Shown: piece after piece, positions 60,705 through 64,000 of the stretch
Numbering within the stretch: the first letter of the stretch is position 1
Layout of the letters: every line of letters begins with the position of its first letter
DNA from: Acinetobacter lwoffii
GTDB lineage: Bacteria; Pseudomonadota; Gammaproteobacteria; Pseudomonadales; Moraxellaceae
NCBI RefSeq assembly: GCF_019343495.1
Contig: NZ_CP072550.1
Location: 1 to 64,000, forward strand
Direction: 5' to 3'
Length of the DNA: 64,000 bases
Program-made: the position numbers and the translations under genes
The notes under the pieces: model-generated
Told to the model about the DNA's origin: nothing
Databases searched by the model: none
Seen by the model: the letters and a program-made list of their open reading frames with translations, nothing else

Positions 60705-61538
60705 ATGTCTAAAAAATACTTATTGATTGAATTGAGCTACGAAGCACCAAACAACACCAGTGCTGATGCTGTTTTGCACAATGTCTATATTGATATTAAT
60801 CACCCTGAAAATCTGGCGATGTTTAGCGAGTCTTGCAAGAATCGCCATGAAATTAATGAAAACCTACCCATTTGCCAGTTAATCACTTCATGGGTTCGAT
60901 TACTAGGGATCTTCACCATTCTGGACAATACAGATCAGGACAAAGAAACCCCTGTTCTCATTCAACTTGCTGACGGCGGTACTTTATCTATCGATGGTTG
61001 GGAAATTCTCGACCAAGAAACCAAAGATAGACGCTTGGCGTTAATGGACATTGAGCCAGATGAAGAACAAGACGTAGACGACCCTATTTTGTTCGCTCAT
61101 GAGCATTCAGACTCAATCACACTCACCAAAGTCGAAAAGCCAGTAGCAGAAAGTGTATATGTCGCTACGCGTAACTCTTACAGCAACAACTTTGATTTAG
61201 TTCTTGAATGTATCTTGAATCCTGAAAAATATTACAGCCTATATCAAGGCTCATATGATGGCACTCATGTTCAAGTGATCCTGAATGACTTGGCACTACT
61301 ACCATCATGTAAGACACATAAATCAGAAATTGGCGACTATGTAACATGCAATGTACTGGAGCTGTTCAAAGGCTCAATAGATGCGTATGGCGCAGAAAGT
61401 GAATTTATTGATTCATTCGTGCAACTCGACATTACACCGTACTTAGATAGCACACTGAAAATGGACTACACCGAATTGCAGTTTAGCTACCAGAGCAACG
61501 ATCTCATTGCATTTTTTGGGAATGATCCATGTTCTTAA
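60705..61538 (+). CDS. hypothetical acidic protein
   Basis: 277 residues from ATG 60705 with TAAGGAA before it. Strongly acidic (EPDEEQDVDDPILFAHEHSD), alpha/beta with no motif; acidity could suit DNA mimicry, but that is only a thought. Lies between the cassette-8 gene and the zinc-finger gene. Confidence 0.75.
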   Translation: MSKKYLLIELSYEAPNNTSADAVLHNVYIDINHPENLAMFSESCKNRHEINENLPICQLITSWVRLLGIFTILDNTDQDKETPVLIQLADGGTLSIDGWEILDQETKDRRLALMDIEPDEEQDVDDPILFAHEHSDSITLTKVEKPVAESVYVATRNSYSNNFDLVLECILNPEKYYSLYQGSYDGTHVQVILNDLALLPSCKTHKSEIGDYVTCNVLELFKGSIDAYGAESEFIDSFVQLDITPYLDSTLKMDYTELQFSYQSNDLIAFFGNDPCS

Positions 61539-61569
61539 CATGGATCTCTATAGAATAGGAGAAAATACA

Positions 61570-62178
61570 ATGTCTGATCATATCTATAATTACATCATCG
61601 GCAGAATCGACAAAAGCCGTAAAATTATGGTTCTGGTGAACTACGAATCAAGATCCAATCTGGTGACTCAAGCACAGTTAATGAAAGTCCAATTCCCGAA
61701 CCTCAATACCTTGAGAATGTTCCTGAATGACTTTGAGCCAACGGAAAAACATGTTATCCATTACTCGAAATACAGTAAAGAAATGCCATCAGGTGCAGAT
61801 GGATATTTCCTATTTTCAGAACATGACCAACAATGGAATATTTTTGATCCAAAAGTTATAAATCGGTTTGTTCACATACACCAAGAAGCACCAGAGTTCG
61901 ATAACTACCAAGATTATATCTGTTCTTGTGAAGTCAAAAACTCACCTACACTTAAAGCAAAACATAAAAAACAAGCATTTGTGCAGAAGATGATCTTCAC
62001 TTCATTGGGTTTTGAGCGTTATTGCCATCATTGCAATGGCTATGAACCACTGGATCGCTTTTATTATCATTCTGATACCAAAACCTATGAAGCAGTTTGC
62101 AAGCCTTGTTATGTTCCTCATTACAAGCCTTACAAAATGAAAAAACGTATGACCAGTACGGTTGAAGAATATATTTAA
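61570..62178 (+). CDS. hypothetical protein with C-terminal zinc finger
   Basis: 202 residues from ATG 61570 with ATAGGAG before it. The C-terminal 50 residues carry RYCHHCNGYEPLDRFY and VCKPCYVPHY, a four-Cys zinc site of HNH/recombinase-like or McrA-type appearance, but no HNH residues are evident. Intact: the IS insertion lies 25 bases after its stop. Confidence 0.7.
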   Translation: MSDHIYNYIIGRIDKSRKIMVLVNYESRSNLVTQAQLMKVQFPNLNTLRMFLNDFEPTEKHVIHYSKYSKEMPSGADGYFLFSEHDQQWNIFDPKVINRFVHIHQEAPEFDNYQDYICSCEVKNSPTLKAKHKKQAFVQKMIFTSLGFERYCHHCNGYEPLDRFYYHSDTKTYEAVCKPCYVPHYKPYKMKKRMTSTVEEYI

Positions 62179-62203
62179 TCATTAACTAGAACTCAAAAAG
62201 ATG

Positions 62204-63290
62204 GGCGAATTCAAACATGAGGTGCGACAGTTTCAAAAGCCATATGATAATCAACAAGCTGAGCAAATTTCTCTAATGGTGTAAGCCAATCTAACGCCTT
62301 TCTAGGACGAGTATTCAGTGACATGGCAACTTGATTTAAATAATGCTGATCTGCCTGATTTAAATCAATCCCTTTAGGTAAATATTGCCTAATTAAACCA
62401 TTCATATTTTCGCATGTGCCTTTTTGCCAGGGTGAATGTGGGTCACAGAAATATACATCTATGCCTAAATCTTCTTCGAGTATTTTATGTTCTGACATCT
62501 CACGTCCACGGTCATAGGTCAACGTTTTACGCACTTCTGCAGGTAAATATTTCAGAGCTTCAGTTAAAGCCTTGCGCACTGATTCTGCCTTTGCATCAGG
62601 TAATGTTGCCAAGATACAGAGCCGTGTATTTCGTTCAATAAGTGTTGCTATCGAACTTTTATTGTCTTTACCTTTAATTAAATCAGCTTCCCAATGACCC
62701 GGTATTTTTCTTTCTTGAACTTCGGCTGGGCGCTCATGAATAGTTTTAATATCCTGTAATATAGAATCTTTTTTAGGTTCACCGTTAGCTTTTCGCTTTT
62801 TATTTTCATGACGTAGACAGGATAATAAGTCTTTTTTCAACTCACCCTTGGGTAATGCTCGTATCGTTGAATAAATCGTTGTATGGCTTACATTCATTGT
62901 TTGATCCAAATCAGGAAATGTCTTTAAACGCTTTGCTATTTGCTGAGGAGACCATAAACAACGGATCGCTTCAACAATAAATTTCCAGAGGATTGAATCG
63001 ATTTTGAGTTTTCTGTGACCACGTCTACGTCTAGCAAAAGTGTTATCAGAAGCATATTGAGCTTGATAAACGTCATTGATGCTATTTCTTTTAAGCTCAC
63101 GATAGATCGTACTAGGATGTCTTTTAATAAGTTCAGCAAATTTTCTGGCTGAAAAGCCTTCTTTTCTTGACTCAAGCATTAATGCAGTACGATCTTCAAA
63201 GTTAAGATGATGGTATGACAATTTTATATACTCCATAAACCCTTTAAATTAATTAGGTGGTTTATGTCGCACTTCAAGTTTTACTCTGCC
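62204..63290 (-). mobile_element. ISAba125: ISAba125 (IS30 family)
   Basis: 1087 bases between inverted repeats: left GGCGAATTCAAACATGAGGT and on, right (complement) GGCAGAGTAAAACTTGAAGT, both followed by GCGACA. The length equals that known for ISAba125. Left flank ATG and right flank AAG differ, so it is not a simple insertion with its own 3-base duplication. That is expected if it is one half of a composite transposon with aphA6. Confidence 0.93.
62211..63236 (-). CDS. tnpA: IS30-family transposase of ISAba125
   Basis: 341 residues. N-terminal helix-turn-helix (FSARKFAELIKRHPSTIYRE) binds the ends; the DDE catalytic core has HWEADLI (Asp), LTYDRGREM (Asp) and GTCENMNGLIRQYLPKG (Glu), the last being a family hallmark. 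Reading frame intact, so the element may be active. It is read in the same direction as aphA6, whose 3' end lies 80 bases from the transposase start. Confidence 0.96.
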   Translation of the reverse strand: MEYIKLSYHHLNFEDRTALMLESRKEGFSARKFAELIKRHPSTIYRELKRNSINDVYQAQYASDNTFARRRRGHRKLKIDSILWKFIVEAIRCLWSPQQIAKRLKTFPDLDQTMNVSHTTIYSTIRALPKGELKKDLLSCLRHENKKRKANGEPKKDSILQDIKTIHERPAEVQERKIPGHWEADLIKGKDNKSSIATLIERNTRLCILATLPDAKAESVRKALTEALKYLPAEVRKTLTYDRGREMSEHKILEEDLGIDVYFCDPHSPWQKGTCENMNGLIRQYLPKGIDLNQADQHYLNQVAMSLNTRPRKALDWLTPLEKFAQLVDYHMAFETVAPHV

Positions 63291-63315
63291 AAGTATTTTT
63301 AGATAATGCTTGGAA

Positions 63316-64000
63316 TCAATTCAATTCATCAAGTTTTAAAAAATAATTCCTTTTGTCAGGTCTATCATTTTTTAAATGCTTTAAAAATATTTTCGCAGTT
63401 TCCTCCGATGCATCCTCTCTTAGGCAACGTTCAACAAAGGATATATCTACAAATTCATCTGCTAACCCAGCACGACCAAGATCTAAAAAATAAATTTCAT
63501 TGAATTTATCTATAAAAATATTACTATCCGTGATATCGCCATGAGAAAAAACCAATCTTTCTTCAACACGAGTCTCGGTTAACTCATTCCATAGACTTAG
63601 GTAAGTTTTATGGTCTCCCCATAATTCAGTGTCAAAATCATCTTGATCTATATCGTCAAGGAGTTGGTTATCAATAAAAAATTTTGACTCTTTTAACCGA
63701 TGATCAATGTTTGAAATAAATGGACAATCAATAATAGCAATTGAATTTAACAGATTGAGTGCCTCCTTATAGATAGCAAGCAATTCTTGGTCTGTTAAAA
63801 AAAGCGCTGAAATTGGTTTTGCATTGATCGCTTTAGTGATCATGAATTCAAACTGCTCATCCTGAAAAGTCATGATGAGTTCAGGCACCTTTAATTTCTC
63901 AGAGAGCCAACTCAACATTTTCGCTTCACGAGAGACACTGTATGTGGTCTCTGTATATAAAGTGCTAGATCGCTTAAGAAAAAAAGTTTCATTATTTCGA
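63316..64000 (-). CDS. aphA6: aminoglycoside 3'-phosphotransferase APH(3')-VI, 5' end outside window
   Basis: The last 228 residues or so are present; the frame runs to the window edge with NNETFFLKRSSTLYTETTYS, the known N-terminal region, so about 31 residues are missing. The kinase motifs are intact: FSHGDITDSNIF (catalytic Asp and Asn) and FLDLGRAGLADEF (metal-binding Asp). The enzyme phosphorylates the 3'-OH of kanamycin, amikacin and related drugs. In TnaphA6 a second ISAba125 upstream provides the promoter; the copy in this window is the downstream one. Type VIa or VIb not decided. Confidence 0.95.
   Translation of the reverse strand, partial: RNNETFFLKRSSTLYTETTYSVSREAKMLSWLSEKLKVPELIMTFQDEQFEFMITKAINAKPISALFLTDQELLAIYKEALNLLNSIAIIDCPFISNIDHRLKESKFFIDNQLLDDIDQDDFDTELWGDHKTYLSLWNELTETRVEERLVFSHGDITDSNIFIDKFNEIYFLDLGRAGLADEFVDISFVERCLREDASEETAKIFLKHLKNDRPDKRNYFLKLDELN

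Noticed and set aside
61570..62178. HNH endonuclease
   Set aside because: The cysteine pairs are present but the His-Asn-His catalytic residues cannot be found between them.

Overview
The window is a stretch of a large, AT-rich Acinetobacter plasmid. The strongest species signal is at the right end: a complete ISAba125 (IS30 family) and, next to it, the 3' part of the aminoglycoside phosphotransferase gene aph(3')-VI (aphA6), the known arrangement of one end of the composite transposon TnaphA6. Overlapping reading frames, many plasmid-style hypothetical genes, a TraX-like protein, a lytic transglycosylase, exported proteins and lipoproteins fit a conjugative plasmid. No replication initiator, ParA/ParB, relaxase, coupling protein or recognisable VirB/Tra ATPase lies in these 64 kb, so the plasmid type cannot be named. 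No rRNA, tRNA or CRISPR array was seen.

Layout. 1-8.1 kb: end of a membrane protein, a small operon of unknowns, a tyrosine recombinase with a lipoprotein, exported proteins and two large unknown proteins. 8.3-17.5 kb: a DUF2726 protein, an H-NS-like protein, lipoproteins, a polytopic zinc-ribbon membrane protein, a single-pass membrane protein, and an 887-residue type IA topoisomerase. 18.1-25.9 kb: two unknowns and two Toprim (primase-like) proteins either side of a DUF2807 protein. 26.0-30.6 kb: a type III restriction-modification pair (res/mod). 30.9-38.7 kb: a minus-strand envelope group (SNase-like nuclease, lytic transglycosylase, zinc-binding membrane protein), a plus-strand group of small proteins, and TraX with a partner. 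38.7-42.1 kb: a tight minus-strand operon of SprT-like metalloprotease, PD-(D/E)xK-like nuclease, SNF2-type helicase and a 46-residue protein. 42.4-44.3 kb: a stand-alone Cas6e/CasE-like protein followed by a homologue of the anti-CRISPR AcrVA2. 44.8-62.2 kb: about twenty mostly unknown plus-strand genes, with a second H-NS-like gene, a Fic protein with a small partner and a PAPS-reductase-like ATP pyrophosphatase. 62.2-64.0 kb: ISAba125 and aphA6.

The most interesting feature is regulatory. Between 45.8 and 60.1 kb eight intergenic regions carry the same cassette: an upstream CGNNTACGATG motif followed by a near-palindrome around TTTTAATTGATTAAAA, then an unusual promoter (AAGTTTTT or similar, 16-17 nt, TATAAT), and in many cases a leader with the palindrome AAGCAATTGCTT followed by AAAACTTGGAG just before the start codon. 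All serve plus-strand genes. Together with an AcrVA2 homologue, an orphan Cas6e-like protein that seems to lack the catalytic histidine, and Fic, this looks like a co-regulated accessory/anti-defence island, possibly the leading region that enters a recipient first. That reading is inference; the repeats themselves are visible in the sequence.
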